From assembly GCA_020161365.1 (NCBI GenBank), contig JAIUNU010000006.1, forward strand, positions 1 to 64,000: DNA of 64,000 nucleotides, given 5' to 3'. The position numbers were made by a program, and so were the translations under genes. The DNA is from Pseudomonadota bacterium. Lineage in GTDB: Bacteria > Pseudomonadota > Alphaproteobacteria > Caulobacterales > Caulobacteraceae. Below are positions 25,324 to 34,124 of this stretch, one piece after another. The first letter of the stretch is position 1, and each line of letters begins with the position of its first letter. Under the pieces are notes generated by a model. The model was not told the origin of the DNA. It saw only the letters and a program-made list of their open reading frames with translations, and did no database searches.

Positions 25324-25434
25324 TTACAGGACGACGCCGACGATGGCGGCGGCGACACCCAGAGCGATGACCAGGAAGTAACCGGCGGCCATGCGGTCAA
25401 AGGCGGTTTCAAAGGCGTTGAGCGTGCGGTTCAT
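25324..25434 (-). CDS. 36-residue single-pass membrane peptide
   Basis: Encodes MNRTLNAFETAFDRMAAGYF followed by LVIALGVAAAIVGVVL and a stop. The N-terminus is amphipathic and the C-terminal 19 residues make one membrane helix. GAGAGGGA sits about 9 bp upstream of the ATG. The gap between the GreA-like and TetR genes contains no other frame, and the amphipathic-plus-helix arrangement is unlikely to be chance. Function is unknown; similar tiny membrane proteins can be regulatory subunits. Confidence 0.65.
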   Translation of the reverse strand: MNRTLNAFETAFDRMAAGYFLVIALGVAAAIVGVVL

Positions 25435-25603
25435 GGTGATGGTCCCTCTCATTCGGCTTGTCCCGACCCCCTATGGATCATCGGCCGGTCAGAGCGACGA
25501 GCCAATCTGGACGATGCTTAGATAGCGCCAATCTGAACGCCGTCAAGATAATCTTTACAGCGTTTGGATGAAATTTTAGAAAGGTGGGGTTAGAGTGAGG
25601 CCG

Positions 25604-26233
25604 ATGAGCACAGCGACCGTAGAATCACGCCCGTATCACCACGGCGACCTGAGCCGCGCCCTGATCGAGGCGGCGCGCAAGATTCTCGAGACCGACGGCC
25701 CCGCAGCGCTGTCGCTCCGAGCGGTCGCGCGCGAAGCCGGGGTCAGTCCCGCGGCCCCGTACCATCACTTCAAGGACAAGGCTGAGCTGCTTGACGCCGT
25801 GGCCCACGAAGGCTGGCACGAGTTGGACGCCGCGCTCTCCAAGGCGCGGGGGGAGAACAACGCCGCCCGGGATCAGATGACCAATCTGGGTGTCGCCTAT
25901 GTCTGCTTCGCCCGCGACAATCCCGCGCTCTATCGCGTCATGTACGACTGCTCCCGCGACCGGGACGCCCTGCCCGACCAGTTGAAGGACGACGGCGCCT
26001 ACTGCCAGGTGCGCGACACCATCGGCGAGAACAGCGGCGGTCGCGCCACCGAGATCGACCTAGAGCTGGCCACGATCGCTGCGTGGTGCGCCGGACATGG
26101 CTTGGCCGAGATGATCAGCTTCAAGCAGTTCGCGCCGCTCAAGGACCTGCTCGGCGGTGAAGAGGCGTTCCTGAGGGCGGTCTTCGAGCACCTGGGCATG
26201 TTCGCCAAGGTCATCGACCAGGATCCGGCTTGA
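25604..26233 (+). CDS. TetR family transcriptional regulator
   Basis: 209 residues. The N-terminal HTH is typical (YHHGDLSRALIEAARKILE, ALSLRAVAREAGVSPAAPYH, HFKDKAELLDAVAHEGW). The C-terminal domain, with ALYRVMYDCSRDRDAL and AAWCAGHGLAEM, belongs to the WHG/TetR_C_13-like group. Ligand and targets are unknown. The ATG at 25604 follows a GAGTGAGG site. The stop overlaps the TTG start of gluQ (TTGA), so the two are translationally coupled even though their functions look unrelated. Confidence 0.87.
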   Translation: MSTATVESRPYHHGDLSRALIEAARKILETDGPAALSLRAVAREAGVSPAAPYHHFKDKAELLDAVAHEGWHELDAALSKARGENNAARDQMTNLGVAYVCFARDNPALYRVMYDCSRDRDALPDQLKDDGAYCQVRDTIGENSGGRATEIDLELATIAAWCAGHGLAEMISFKQFAPLKDLLGGEEAFLRAVFEHLGMFAKVIDQDPA

Positions 26234-27069
26234 CGCTCGTCACCCGGTTCGCGCCGTCGCCGACGGGTTACCTTCATCGCGGCCATGCCTATTCTGCGCT
26301 GACCGCCTTCGAGGCGGCGCGCGCGGCGGGCGGGCGCTTCATCCTCCGCATCGAGGACATCGACGCCACCCGTTGCCGCCCCGAGTACGAGGCGGCGATC
26401 CTGGAAGACCTCGCCTGGCTGGGCTTGCGCTGGGAAGAGCCAATCCGCCGGCAATCGCAGCACTTGGCTGACTACGAAGCGGCCATCGCGGGCCTCCGCG
26501 ATCGCGGCCTCGTCTATCGCTGCTTCAAGACCCGCAAGGAAATCGACATCGGGCGCGCGCCGCACGAGCCCGCCGTCGCCTATGTCGGCGCGCCGCTCAA
26601 TGCGGCCGAAGAAGCCGAGCGGCTGTCGCGCGGCGAGCCCTTCGCATGGCGGCTGTCTCTGGCCGCAGCGCGCGAGACTCTGGGCGGCTTCGATGCCCTC
26701 ACCTTCGTGGAGGACGGCGTCGACGGATCATCGCCCCGCGCCTTCCAGGCCCTGCCCGAGACCGCCGGCGACATCGTGCTGGCCCGCAAGGACGTCGGCG
26801 TGGCCTACCATCTGGCGGTCGTCCACGACGACGCGCTGCAGGGGGTGACCCATGTGATCCGGGGTGAAGACCTGTTCGAGGCCACCCACATCCAGCGCCT
26901 GCTGCAGGCGCTGCTGGGCCTGCCCACCCCGATCTACCGCCACCACGGCCTGCTGACCGGGCCCGATGGCAAGCGCTACGCCAAGCGGGACAAGGCCCAG
27001 ACCTTGCGGGAGCTTCGCGCGTCGGGCGTCACCGCCTCGGCGCTTCGCGCCGAACTCGGGTTTGAATGA
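26230..27069 (+). CDS. gluQ: Glutamyl-Q tRNA(Asp) synthetase GluQRS
   Basis: 279 residues. It attaches glutamate to queuosine at position 34 of tRNA-Asp. It has the GluRS catalytic core, TRFAPSPTGYLHRGHAYSAL with the HIGH-type motif and KRYAKRDKAQTL for KMSKS, but no anticodon-binding domain. Length and the missing C-terminal half separate it from GltX. It starts with TTG overlapping the TetR stop codon and is followed 6 bp later by a convergent small regulator. Confidence 0.9.
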   Translation: MTLVTRFAPSPTGYLHRGHAYSALTAFEAARAAGGRFILRIEDIDATRCRPEYEAAILEDLAWLGLRWEEPIRRQSQHLADYEAAIAGLRDRGLVYRCFKTRKEIDIGRAPHEPAVAYVGAPLNAAEEAERLSRGEPFAWRLSLAAARETLGGFDALTFVEDGVDGSSPRAFQALPETAGDIVLARKDVGVAYHLAVVHDDALQGVTHVIRGEDLFEATHIQRLLQALLGLPTPIYRHHGLLTGPDGKRYAKRDKAQTLRELRASGVTASALRAELGFE

Positions 27070-27075
27070 GGGCGA

Positions 27076-27387
27076 TCAGCCGCCGCCCGCCTGCTCCACC
27101 AACTGCCCCATGGCCTTCAGATAGTTCGAAAACGCCGCGCGGCCGGTATCGGTCAGTCGCACGCGGGTCAGGGGCTTGCGGCCGACGAAGCTCTTGTCGA
27201 TCGACACGTAAGCCGCCTCCTCCAGCTTGCGCAGGTGGATCGACAGGTTGCCCTGGGTGACCTCGAGCACGTCCTTAAGCTCGGTGAAGTCAGCGACCTC
27301 GGCGCTGGCCAGATAGGCGACGATGCCCAGCCGGACCCGCCCGTGGATCACGTCGTCGAGCCCGCTGATGTCGAACTTAGGGGCCAC
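27076..27387 (-). CDS. Small winged-helix regulator (ArsR/MarR-like)
   Basis: 103 residues from GTG 27387, which has GAGG six bases upstream. The HTH is IHGRVRLGIVAYLASAE, then FTELKDVLEVTQGNLSIHLRKLEEAAYV with a TQGNLSIHLRKLE recognition helix, and the wing VGRKPLTRVRLTDTGRAAF. Such one-domain regulators commonly pair with a membrane protein encoded just upstream, as here. It starts 9 bp after the 210-residue membrane gene, so it probably controls that operon. The signal sensed is unknown. Confidence 0.82.
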   Translation of the reverse strand: MAPKFDISGLDDVIHGRVRLGIVAYLASAEVADFTELKDVLEVTQGNLSIHLRKLEEAAYVSIDKSFVGRKPLTRVRLTDTGRAAFSNYLKAMGQLVEQAGGG

Positions 27388-27395
27388 GGATCGCC

Positions 27396-28028
27396 TCAGG
27401 CCGCCGAACGCATGGCCTGGCGCATCATGTAGAAGCCGGGGGCCGCCATGAACGCGAAGAGGCCAAAGCTGGCGATCAGCAGGTAGAGGCCCGCCTGCTC
27501 GATCAGGAGGCCCATGGCCACGCCGGAGACCAGCCACCCCAGGGCGACAATCAGCATCCACATCCGCCGGCGCAGCACATAGATCACCTGCCACACCGCG
27601 CCCTGCAGGATGAACACCACCGCCGGATGGAACAGCCAGTAGTGGAAGTCCTTGTGGCGCGACGCGGCGGCGGCGAAGACGATGATCAGCGCCAGGTTCG
27701 CCACGCCGGTCGCCTGGAACGCCGCATTGACCGCCCGATTGGTGACGCCGCGTTGCGGGCTCTTGCGATCCTTGATGATGACGATGGTCATCAGCACCAG
27801 GAAGATGACCGTCGGCGCCCAGGCCAGGATCAGGTTGCCGAGGCCCCCGAGGCTGATCACCCCGCGTTCCTGGACGACATAGATCAGGGATTGAAGGCCA
27901 TAGAGCAGCCCGGCCGCGCCGTAGAGCGCGCCGCCGGCCACACCCAGTCCGCCGCGCTCCTGGGAGCCTTCGGCTAGGCCGCGGAGGAAGGCCAGGTCGT
28001 CCTGGACGCTCTTCAGGTCTTTGCTCAT
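27396..28028 (-). CDS. Multi-pass membrane protein of unknown function
   Basis: 210 residues. A soluble N-terminal stretch (MSKDLKSVQDDLAFLRGLAE) is followed by six or so hydrophobic helices with a charged loop IKDRKSPQRGVTNRAVNAA in the middle. The family is not recognised; this membrane-protein-plus-small-winged-helix pairing recurs widely and is often annotated only as hypothetical. It sits between the acyltransferase (33 bp upstream) and the regulator (8 bp downstream), all on the minus strand. Confidence 0.8.
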   Translation of the reverse strand: MSKDLKSVQDDLAFLRGLAEGSQERGGLGVAGGALYGAAGLLYGLQSLIYVVQERGVISLGGLGNLILAWAPTVIFLVLMTIVIIKDRKSPQRGVTNRAVNAAFQATGVANLALIIVFAAAASRHKDFHYWLFHPAVVFILQGAVWQVIYVLRRRMWMLIVALGWLVSGVAMGLLIEQAGLYLLIASFGLFAFMAAPGFYMMRQAMRSAA

Positions 28029-28060
28029 GTCGGCCCCTTTCAGCGCGGCATCATGGACGG

Positions 28061-29278
28061 TCACAGGATTCGACCCAACAGCGGCAGGCGGCGCAGCGCC
28101 ATGGTCAGGATCCAGCTTAGCAGCGTCGCTCCGACGAAGACCGCCGCGCCCTTGGCCAGCCCGCCCCAGTGTTGAGGCAGGAACAGCCAAGCCAACCAGG
28201 CGGTGAAGACGTAGTGGGTCAGGTACATGCCGTAGGCGTTGGCCTGCAGGCTGGCGCCGACCGGACCGGTTTTCTTGACGAACCGCAGGAAGGTGGCCAG
28301 GGCCGCGAAGGACAGGCTGGCGCAGGCCAGGGCGAACATCACGCCGCCGCCGATGTCCAGCGCCGCTCGCGGCGGCGGCTTGGGCGAGAAGGCCATGATG
28401 ACCACCGCGATGACGCCGACGACGGGCAGGATCGACGCGAGTTGCCAGGCCCACCAGCGCTTGGCGAGCTTACCGTCAGGGTCGGTCAGGCCTTTGCCCA
28501 CGCCCGACGCCCCGACTGCGACGCCGGCCAGGAAGTAGACGAAGTAGTGGAGCACGCGCGAGGTCTGCACCGTGAAGGGGCCCACCTGCGTCCAGTGCAT
28601 GAAGGTGAAGGTCGCGCTCATTGGAATATAAGCCGCGGCGCTGGCGACAACGAGCCCGAGAAAGAACAGGCCCGGCTTACGATCCGCGGCGCGCGCCAGC
28701 CGCCCAAGGCTCTCGATCGCGCCGGGCGCGATGAGATTGATCGCCGTGGCCACGGCGCCGAAGGCGAGCAGCACCCAGAGGAACCACGCCGGGCCGCTGG
28801 GCCAGACGGGCAGATCGAACCAGGCGCTTGCGAACGCCGCTACGGAGCCGCCTCCTCCTGCCTGCAGCCACGCCGGGACATAGGCCAGCGGCGCCAGCAG
28901 GCCCGCGGCGAGCACGAATGGAACGCCCAGTCGCACGGCCCGACCGCTCAGGTACCTGCCGCTGCCCTTCGCCCGCAGGCCATCGGCCACGAAAAGCCCT
29001 GAGATGAAGAACATCAGCGACATGAAGAACAGGTCGTTGACCAGGGTCAGCAGGCCAAACAGCTCGAACTTCTGAGGATCGCGAACCGGGAAGGCCATCC
29101 ACAGGTACGGGGCCTGGCCGAAGTCCGCGATCGGCGGCGGATTGGGCGTATAGGCCAGCACCGTGTGGTGGGCGATCACCAGCAGGGTGACGAAGGCGCG
29201 CAACGCGCCGATCGGGGCGTTGCGACCGCCGAGTTGGGCCATCGTCGATCGTTCGGTGACGCTGAGCGGCGCGTGCAT
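28061..29278 (-). CDS. Acyltransferase family (OpgC/Acyl_transf_3-like) membrane protein
   Basis: 405 residues with about ten helices. The family start is IGALRAFVTLLVIAHHTVLAYT with the catalytic-type His pair. FFISGLFVADGLRAKGSG and the conserved final YGMYLTHYVFTAWLAWL also fit acyltransferase-3 proteins. They transfer acyl or succinyl groups onto sugars, glucans or lipids in the envelope; the acceptor is unknown. GAGGAAGGGA precedes the ATG. It is the first gene of a three-gene operon with the small membrane protein and winged-helix regulator. Confidence 0.85.
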   Translation of the reverse strand: MHAPLSVTERSTMAQLGGRNAPIGALRAFVTLLVIAHHTVLAYTPNPPPIADFGQAPYLWMAFPVRDPQKFELFGLLTLVNDLFFMSLMFFISGLFVADGLRAKGSGRYLSGRAVRLGVPFVLAAGLLAPLAYVPAWLQAGGGGSVAAFASAWFDLPVWPSGPAWFLWVLLAFGAVATAINLIAPGAIESLGRLARAADRKPGLFFLGLVVASAAAYIPMSATFTFMHWTQVGPFTVQTSRVLHYFVYFLAGVAVGASGVGKGLTDPDGKLAKRWWAWQLASILPVVGVIAVVIMAFSPKPPPRAALDIGGGVMFALACASLSFAALATFLRFVKKTGPVGASLQANAYGMYLTHYVFTAWLAWLFLPQHWGGLAKGAAVFVGATLLSWILTMALRRLPLLGRIL

Positions 29279-29356
29279 GGGCTGATCCCTTCCTCAAGTG
29301 GACGCACCATGGATCAACTAGTTTGTTTTGTAAACTTGTCTATACGAACATCATCG

Positions 29357-29456
29357 TGTCATCCCGGGCGGCGAAGCCGACCCGGGACCCAGGAGCCAAG
29401 CGCAGTGAAGTTGCCCCTGGGTCCCGGCTCTCCGCTTCGCTACGGCCGGGATGACA
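29357..29456. repeat. Dispersed palindromic repeat, TGTCATCCCGG family, copy 2
   Basis: Same boundary (TGTCATCCCGG ... CCGGGATGACA) and inner CGGGACCCAGG / CCTGGGTCCCGG pair as the element at 8277-8389, with a different centre. It lies between the GNAT gene, which ends at 29493, and the acyltransferase operon, both on the minus strand. Confidence 0.8.
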
Positions 29457-29492
29457 CGATATAAAGATCTGATTGTCCTAAGCTTACAGCGC

Positions 29493-30221
29493 TCACCGCG
29501 CCCAGTACCGGTACCGATACGCCGGCTCAAAACCCTCATCGGCATACAAGGCGATGGCAGGCGCATTGTCGGCCTCGACCTGCAGCCAGGCCTGTTCTGC
29601 GCCCAGCGTCGACGCCTCGGCCAGCAAGGCGCGCAGCACCAGGCGCGCGAGGCCCTTGCGCCGATGGCCGGGCGCGGTGCGCATGCCGAACACGCCCGCG
29701 AATCCGCCGCCAATCGCGCTGGCCCCGATCGCCGCCGGCGCGCCGTCGATATCGAGGCGTGCGAACCGTGCAGGAGCCGGGATTCGCCGGAGGGTCTCGA
29801 GGCGCTCTCGGCCATCCTCGGGGTCACCGGCCGTAGCGGTGAACACCGCCTCGAACGCGTCGTCGGGCGTCGTCGAGATCACCACGCGATCGCTCCCCTC
29901 CCCGCGCGTCGAACCCAGCATCACCAGCGTTTCCTTCGTCGGCGCATAGCCCCGCGCGGCGAGTCGCTGGTCAAGGTCCGTAGGCGCGCAGGCGCCGTCC
30001 GTGAGCTTGAAGCGCGGCGGCAGTCCTCGCGCTCGCAGCCAGGCCTCAGCAGCGTCAATCGCCGCATCGACGTCGCGATCCGGCTCGCCCAGCGGCCAGC
30101 AGGCGTTGATGCGCATGGAGCAGCCCGACGTGGCGTTCAAGCGCCAGCCGCCGAGCGTCGCACGATCGCGCGCGGGCCAGGCTTCGTCGGCCAGCGGCTC
30201 CAGCCGTGCGGGATCGATCAC
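29493..30221 (-). CDS. GNAT family N-acetyltransferase
   Basis: 242 residues. The C-terminal GNAT core has the acetyl-CoA loop GMRTAPGHRRKGLARLVLRA (an R/Q-x-x-G-x-G/A type) and the closing strand NAPAIALYADEGFEPAYRY. The N-terminal 90 residues hold a divergent first GNAT-like half, including the WRLNATSGCSMRINACWPL segment. Substrate is unknown. It starts with GTG at 30221, overlapping the stop of tlpA (GTGA), and is therefore the second gene of that operon. Confidence 0.85.
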   Translation of the reverse strand: MIDPARLEPLADEAWPARDRATLGGWRLNATSGCSMRINACWPLGEPDRDVDAAIDAAEAWLRARGLPPRFKLTDGACAPTDLDQRLAARGYAPTKETLVMLGSTRGEGSDRVVISTTPDDAFEAVFTATAGDPEDGRERLETLRRIPAPARFARLDIDGAPAAIGASAIGGGFAGVFGMRTAPGHRRKGLARLVLRALLAEASTLGAEQAWLQVEADNAPAIALYADEGFEPAYRYRYWAR

Positions 30222-30850
30222 TTCTCGGCCAGCAGCTTTTCGACCAGGCCCCGCATCTCCGGCGCGGACCAGTCGGCCGGCCCGGCCAGGCGCGCGCGCT
30301 CACGGCCCTGGCGATCATAGATAACGGTCGTCGGATAGCCCTGAGCGCGTGGCTGCAGGTCGAAGGACAGCTTGTATGAGGGGTCGCGATAGGTCACGAG
30401 CGGCGGATTGGCCGCCATCTCTTCCTTGACGAGGTTCAGGTCGCTGTCGCGGTCGACGCTGATCGGCAGCACCGTCAGGGGCTGGGTGGCGTAGGCGGCC
30501 TGCAGCTTGGCGAGGGTCGGCATCTCGGCCTTACAGGGCGCGCACCAGGTCGCCCACAGATTCATGACGACGACTCGGCCCTTGAAGTCCGCCAGAGTAG
30601 CGGGCTTTCCGTCCATCGAGGTGAAGACCGTCGCCGGCGCGGGACGGGGCGTGGCGGGCACGTCGAGCTTTTCCAGCGCGCCCTTCTTGAATTCTGTGAG
30701 GTCGGCAGGACCTGAGGGTTTGAACGAAGCCGACGCGATGACGTATAGAACCGCCGCGACGCCGACGAGGATGACGCCCGCCAGCGCCAGTCTCATAGGA
30801 TTACGCTTCTTGGCTTCCTCGCCGTTCTGACCCGACTGGACTTCGTTCAT
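30218..30850 (-). CDS. TlpA family membrane-anchored thiol-disulfide oxidoreductase
   Basis: 210 residues. A cytoplasmic N-terminus of 18 residues and one membrane anchor ([20 protein letters not shown]) lead to a periplasmic thioredoxin domain with the active-site WCAPC at about 102-106 ([15 protein letters not shown]) and the cis-Pro segment [11 protein letters not shown]. TlpA-type proteins reduce substrates such as cytochrome maturation or copper-delivery proteins. The ATG at 30850 abuts the argH ATG at 30851 on the opposite strand, with no base between. GNAT follows in the same operon. Confidence 0.9.
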   Translation of the reverse strand: MNEVQSGQNGEEAKKRNPMRLALAGVILVGVAAVLYVIASASFKPSGPADLTEFKKGALEKLDVPATPRPAPATVFTSMDGKPATLADFKGRVVVMNLWATWCAPCKAEMPTLAKLQAAYATQPLTVLPISVDRDSDLNLVKEEMAANPPLVTYRDPSYKLSFDLQPRAQGYPTTVIYDRQGRERARLAGPADWSAPEMRGLVEKLLAEK

Positions 30851-32269
30851 ATGACCGACAACGCCTCCAACACGCCCAAGGCCAACAGCCAGGGCCAAGC
30901 CATGTGGGGCGGTCGGTTCTCGGCCAAGCCGGCGGAACTGATGCAGGCGATCAACGTCTCCATCGGTTTCGACAAGCGCCTGTGGGCGCAGGACCTGGCA
31001 GGCTCCCGCGCCCACGCCCGGATGTTGATGAACCAAGGCGTGATTGCAAGCCATGACGGGGAGGAAATCCTGGAGGGTCTCGCCCGCGTCGAGGACGAGC
31101 TCCTGTCGGGGACCTTCCCGTTCCGCGACGAGTACGAAGACATCCACATGAACATCGAGGCACGGCTGCGCGAGCTGATCGGCCCGACGGCCGGCCGGCT
31201 GCACACCGCCCGCTCGCGCAACGACCAGGTCGCCGTCGACTTCCGCCTGTGGGTCCGCGACGCCTGCGACCGCACGGTCGGCCAGCTCGAGGCTCTGCAG
31301 AAGGCCCTGCTGGCCCAGGCCGAAACCTACGCGGACGCCCTGATGCCCGGCTTCACGCACCTGCAGCCGGCCCAGCCGGTGACCTTCGGCCACCATCTGA
31401 TGGCCTATGTCGAGATGTTCGGCCGCGACGCCGGCCGCTTCCGCGACGCCCGCGCGCGGATGAACGAGTGCCCGCTGGGCGCGGCGGCCCTGGCCGGCTC
31501 GCCATTCCCGATCGACCGCCAGCAGACGGCGACGGCGCTGGGCTTCGACCGCCCGACAGCCAATTCTCTGGACAGCGTCTCCTCGCGCGACTTCGCCCTG
31601 GAGGCCCTTTCGGCCGCCTCGATCACCGCCACGCACCTGTCGCGGCTGGCCGAGGAGATCGTTCTGTGGACGACGCCGATGTTCGGCTTCATCAAGCTGA
31701 CCGACGCCTTCACGACCGGCAGCTCGATCATGCCGCAGAAGAAGAACCCCGACGCGGCCGAGCTGATCCGCGCCAAGGTCGGCCGGATCCTGGGCTCGCT
31801 GACCACCCTCACCGTGGTCATGAAAGGCCTGCCGCTGGCCTATTCGAAGGACATGCAGGAGGACAAGGTCCCGACCTTCGAGGCCTTCGACGCCCTGGAA
31901 CTCAGCCTGCTGGCCATGGCCGGCATGATCGCCGACCTGACACCGAACACGGAAAACATGGCCAAGGCGGCCGGCGCGGGCTTCTCGACCGCCACCGATC
32001 TGGCCGATTGGCTCGTTCGGACGTTGAACATGCCTTTCCGTGACGCCCACCACGTGACAGGCTCAGCCGTAAAGACGGCCGAAGGCTTGGGCGTCGATCT
32101 GGCGGATCTCACCCTGGCCCAGTTCCAGGCGATCGAGCCCCAGATCACGAACGACGTCTACGCCGTCCTGACTCCGGCCGCCTCGGCGGCCAGCCGCATG
32201 AGCTATGGCGGGACGGCCCCCGCCCAGGTCCGCGCCCAGATCGCGCGTTGGAAGGAACTGCTGGCATGA
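30851..32269 (+). CDS. argH: Argininosuccinate lyase ArgH
   Basis: 472 residues. It cleaves argininosuccinate to arginine and fumarate in the last step of arginine synthesis. The family signature [16 protein letters not shown] lies near residue 295, and [18 protein letters not shown] and [16 protein letters not shown] are also present. The first 17 residues ([17 protein letters not shown]) are not conserved. An ATG at 30902, starting MWGGRFS, matches the usual family start, so either start is possible. Overlap with the downstream lipoprotein gene (ATGA) suggests translational coupling. Confidence 0.95.
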   Translation: MTDNASNTPKANSQGQAMWGGRFSAKPAELMQAINVSIGFDKRLWAQDLAGSRAHARMLMNQGVIASHDGEEILEGLARVEDELLSGTFPFRDEYEDIHMNIEARLRELIGPTAGRLHTARSRNDQVAVDFRLWVRDACDRTVGQLEALQKALLAQAETYADALMPGFTHLQPAQPVTFGHHLMAYVEMFGRDAGRFRDARARMNECPLGAAALAGSPFPIDRQQTATALGFDRPTANSLDSVSSRDFALEALSAASITATHLSRLAEEIVLWTTPMFGFIKLTDAFTTGSSIMPQKKNPDAAELIRAKVGRILGSLTTLTVVMKGLPLAYSKDMQEDKVPTFEAFDALELSLLAMAGMIADLTPNTENMAKAAGAGFSTATDLADWLVRTLNMPFRDAHHVTGSAVKTAEGLGVDLADLTLAQFQAIEPQITNDVYAVLTPAASAASRMSYGGTAPAQVRAQIARWKELLA

Positions 32270-32568
32270 TCCGCCCCATCACCTTGGTGACCCTGGCCGC
32301 CCTGGCCGTCTCGGCCGCCGCCTGCGGCAAGCAAGGGACGCTGGAACGTCCCGCCCCGATGTGGGACGCGCAGAAAAAGGCCGCTTGGGCCGCCGAGCGT
32401 CGGATGGCCTCCGCGCAGGCCAACCAGCCCGCCCGCGCCGGCGGCGCTCAGGAGATCCGCGACCCGGCGTCGAGCAGCCGCACCATCCGCGCCGCGCCTC
32501 TGCCCGGCACCAAGGACCCGTTCGGCGGTCCGTCGGCCGCGGGTTTCCCCGGCGCCACGCCCAACTGA
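32266..32568 (+). CDS. Small lipoprotein, LptM/YifL-like
   Basis: 100 residues. A hydrophobic signal ([20 protein letters not shown]) ends at a Cys suited to lipid modification, although the preceding residues AAA are a weak lipobox. [12 protein letters not shown] after the Cys matches the CGxKGxLxxP pattern of small lipoproteins encoded before lysA or dapF. E. coli LptM assists LptD assembly. The long Ala/Arg/Pro tail is not typical, so equivalence is not certain. It sits between argH and lysA, as in many alphaproteobacteria. Confidence 0.75.
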   Translation: MIRPITLVTLAALAVSAAACGKQGTLERPAPMWDAQKKAAWAAERRMASAQANQPARAGGAQEIRDPASSSRTIRAAPLPGTKDPFGGPSAAGFPGATPN

Positions 32569-32610
32569 CGGCCAAAGCCGCACGCTCGATTGAAATTAGC
32601 GCAGACGGCC

Positions 32611-32690
32611 GTCATCCCGGCGAATGCCGGGATCCAGGTGACGCCTGCAACCACTCAGGATGGATCTGGATCCCGGCATTCGCCGGGAAG
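32611..32690. repeat. Intergenic inverted repeat, CCCGGCGAATGCCGGG family, copy 1
   Basis: The element carries CCCGGCGAATGCCGGGATCCAG at one end and its near-complement CTGGATCCCGGCATTCGCCGGG at the other, with a short hairpin at each end. A second member with the same ends lies at 58638-58711. It is positioned between the lipoprotein gene and lysA. Confidence 0.8.
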
Positions 32691-32734
32691 ATCGGAATGA
32701 GGGGGACTAAAGTGACGAGAAGGCCCAAGCACCC

Positions 32735-34000
32735 GTGAACCACTTCGAGTACGGCCCCGAGGGCCTGGCCTGCGAAGGCGCGCCCCTGGCCAAGATCGCG
32801 GCCGAGGTCGGCACGCCGGTCTATGTGTACAGCCGCGCCACCCTGGAACGGCACTTTGTGGTGTTCCGCGACGCGCTGGCGGCCGCCGGCGTTGTCGATC
32901 CGCTCATCGCCTACGCGGTGAAGGCCAACTCGAACGTCGCGGTGCTGAAAGTGCTGGGCGACCTGGGCGCCGGCGCCGACACGGTGTCGGAGGGCGAGGT
33001 GCGCCGCGCCCTGGCGGCTGGCATTCCCCCCGAGCGGATCGTCTTCTCGGGCGTCGGCAAGGCCCGACGCGAGATCGCCTTCGCCCTGCAAGCCGGCGTC
33101 GCCGAGATCAATGTCGAGTCCGAGCCGGAGCTCAACCTGATCGCCGAGGTCGCCGCCGAGCTGGGCGTCCGGGCCAAGGTCGCCTTCCGGGTCAATCCGG
33201 ACGTCGCGGCCGGCGGCCACGCCAAAATCGCCACCGGCAAGTCCGAGAACAAGTTCGGCGTCTCGTTCGCCGAGGCCGCACGCCTCTACGCCAACGCCAG
33301 CAACAAAGCCAACCTCGAGCCCGTGGGCGTGGCCTGCCACATCGGCAGCCAGATCACCGATCTGGCCCCCATGCGCGCGGCCTTCACGAAGATGCGGGGC
33401 CTCGTGGAGCAGCTGCTGGCCGAAGGCCTGTCGGTCGAGCGCCTGGACCTGGGCGGCGGCTTGGGCGTGCCCTATTTCAACCATCCCGAACCGCCCTCGC
33501 CCGCCGAGTTCGCCGCCATGGTCGGCGAGGTCACCAAGGGCCTGCCCGTGACCCTGGCCTTCGAGCCCGGTCGGGTCATCGCCGCCAACGCCGGCGTGCT
33601 GGTGTCGGAAGTGATCCACGTCCACGAGCGCCCTGAGGGTCGCAAGTTCCTGGTCATCGACGCGGCCATGAACGACCTGGTGCGTCCGGCCATGTACGAC
33701 GCGTTCCACGACATTCGCCCGGTGACGCAGCGTTCCGGCGAGACGGTCTATGACGTGGTCGGTCCCGTCTGCGAGACCGGCGACACCTTCACCCGCGACC
33801 GCGCCCTGCCGCCGTTCGCGGCCGGGGACCTGGTAGCCTTCATGTCGGCGGGAGCCTATGGCGCGGCCATGGCCAGCGAGTACAACACCCGGCCGCTGGT
33901 GCCCGAAGTGCTGGTCGACGGCGATCGCTACGCGGTGATCCGCAAGCGCCCGACCTATGACGAGATGCTGGCGCGAGATCTGGTGCCGGACTGGGTGTAG
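32735..34000 (+). CDS. lysA: Diaminopimelate decarboxylase LysA
   Basis: 421 residues. It converts meso-diaminopimelate to lysine with pyridoxal phosphate. The PLP lysine lies in YAVKANSNVAVL near residue 62; GGGLGVPY, EPGRVIAANAGVLV and CETGDTF are the other family motifs. The GTG at 32735 gives MNHFEYGPEGLACEGAPL, a common start in alphaproteobacteria. Downstream of argH and the lipoprotein gene in a conserved order. Confidence 0.95.
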   Translation: MNHFEYGPEGLACEGAPLAKIAAEVGTPVYVYSRATLERHFVVFRDALAAAGVVDPLIAYAVKANSNVAVLKVLGDLGAGADTVSEGEVRRALAAGIPPERIVFSGVGKARREIAFALQAGVAEINVESEPELNLIAEVAAELGVRAKVAFRVNPDVAAGGHAKIATGKSENKFGVSFAEAARLYANASNKANLEPVGVACHIGSQITDLAPMRAAFTKMRGLVEQLLAEGLSVERLDLGGGLGVPYFNHPEPPSPAEFAAMVGEVTKGLPVTLAFEPGRVIAANAGVLVSEVIHVHERPEGRKFLVIDAAMNDLVRPAMYDAFHDIRPVTQRSGETVYDVVGPVCETGDTFTRDRALPPFAAGDLVAFMSAGAYGAAMASEYNTRPLVPEVLVDGDRYAVIRKRPTYDEMLARDLVPDWV

Positions 34001-34012
34001 CCTCGTTACTTG

Positions 34013-34112
34013 CCCCCACCGGACCTGCTGCGCAGGTCGTCCGCCCCCGGAGGGGGCGGAAGGTTCCTTCTTCCCCCTTTGGGGGAGGAGGGCCGCAGGC
34101 CCGGAGGGGGCC
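34013..34112. repeat. Intergenic repeat rich in G/C tracts
   Basis: A run of short inverted pairs (CCCCC / GGGGG, GCCCCCGGAGGGGGC, CCCCCTTTGGGGGAGG) fills the gap between lysA and the convergent hpt gene. It may fold on either strand and would slow transcription from both sides. Its style matches the element at 61766-61901, although the two do not align base for base. Confidence 0.6.
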
Positions 34113-34124
34113 AGCGACTGCCTA

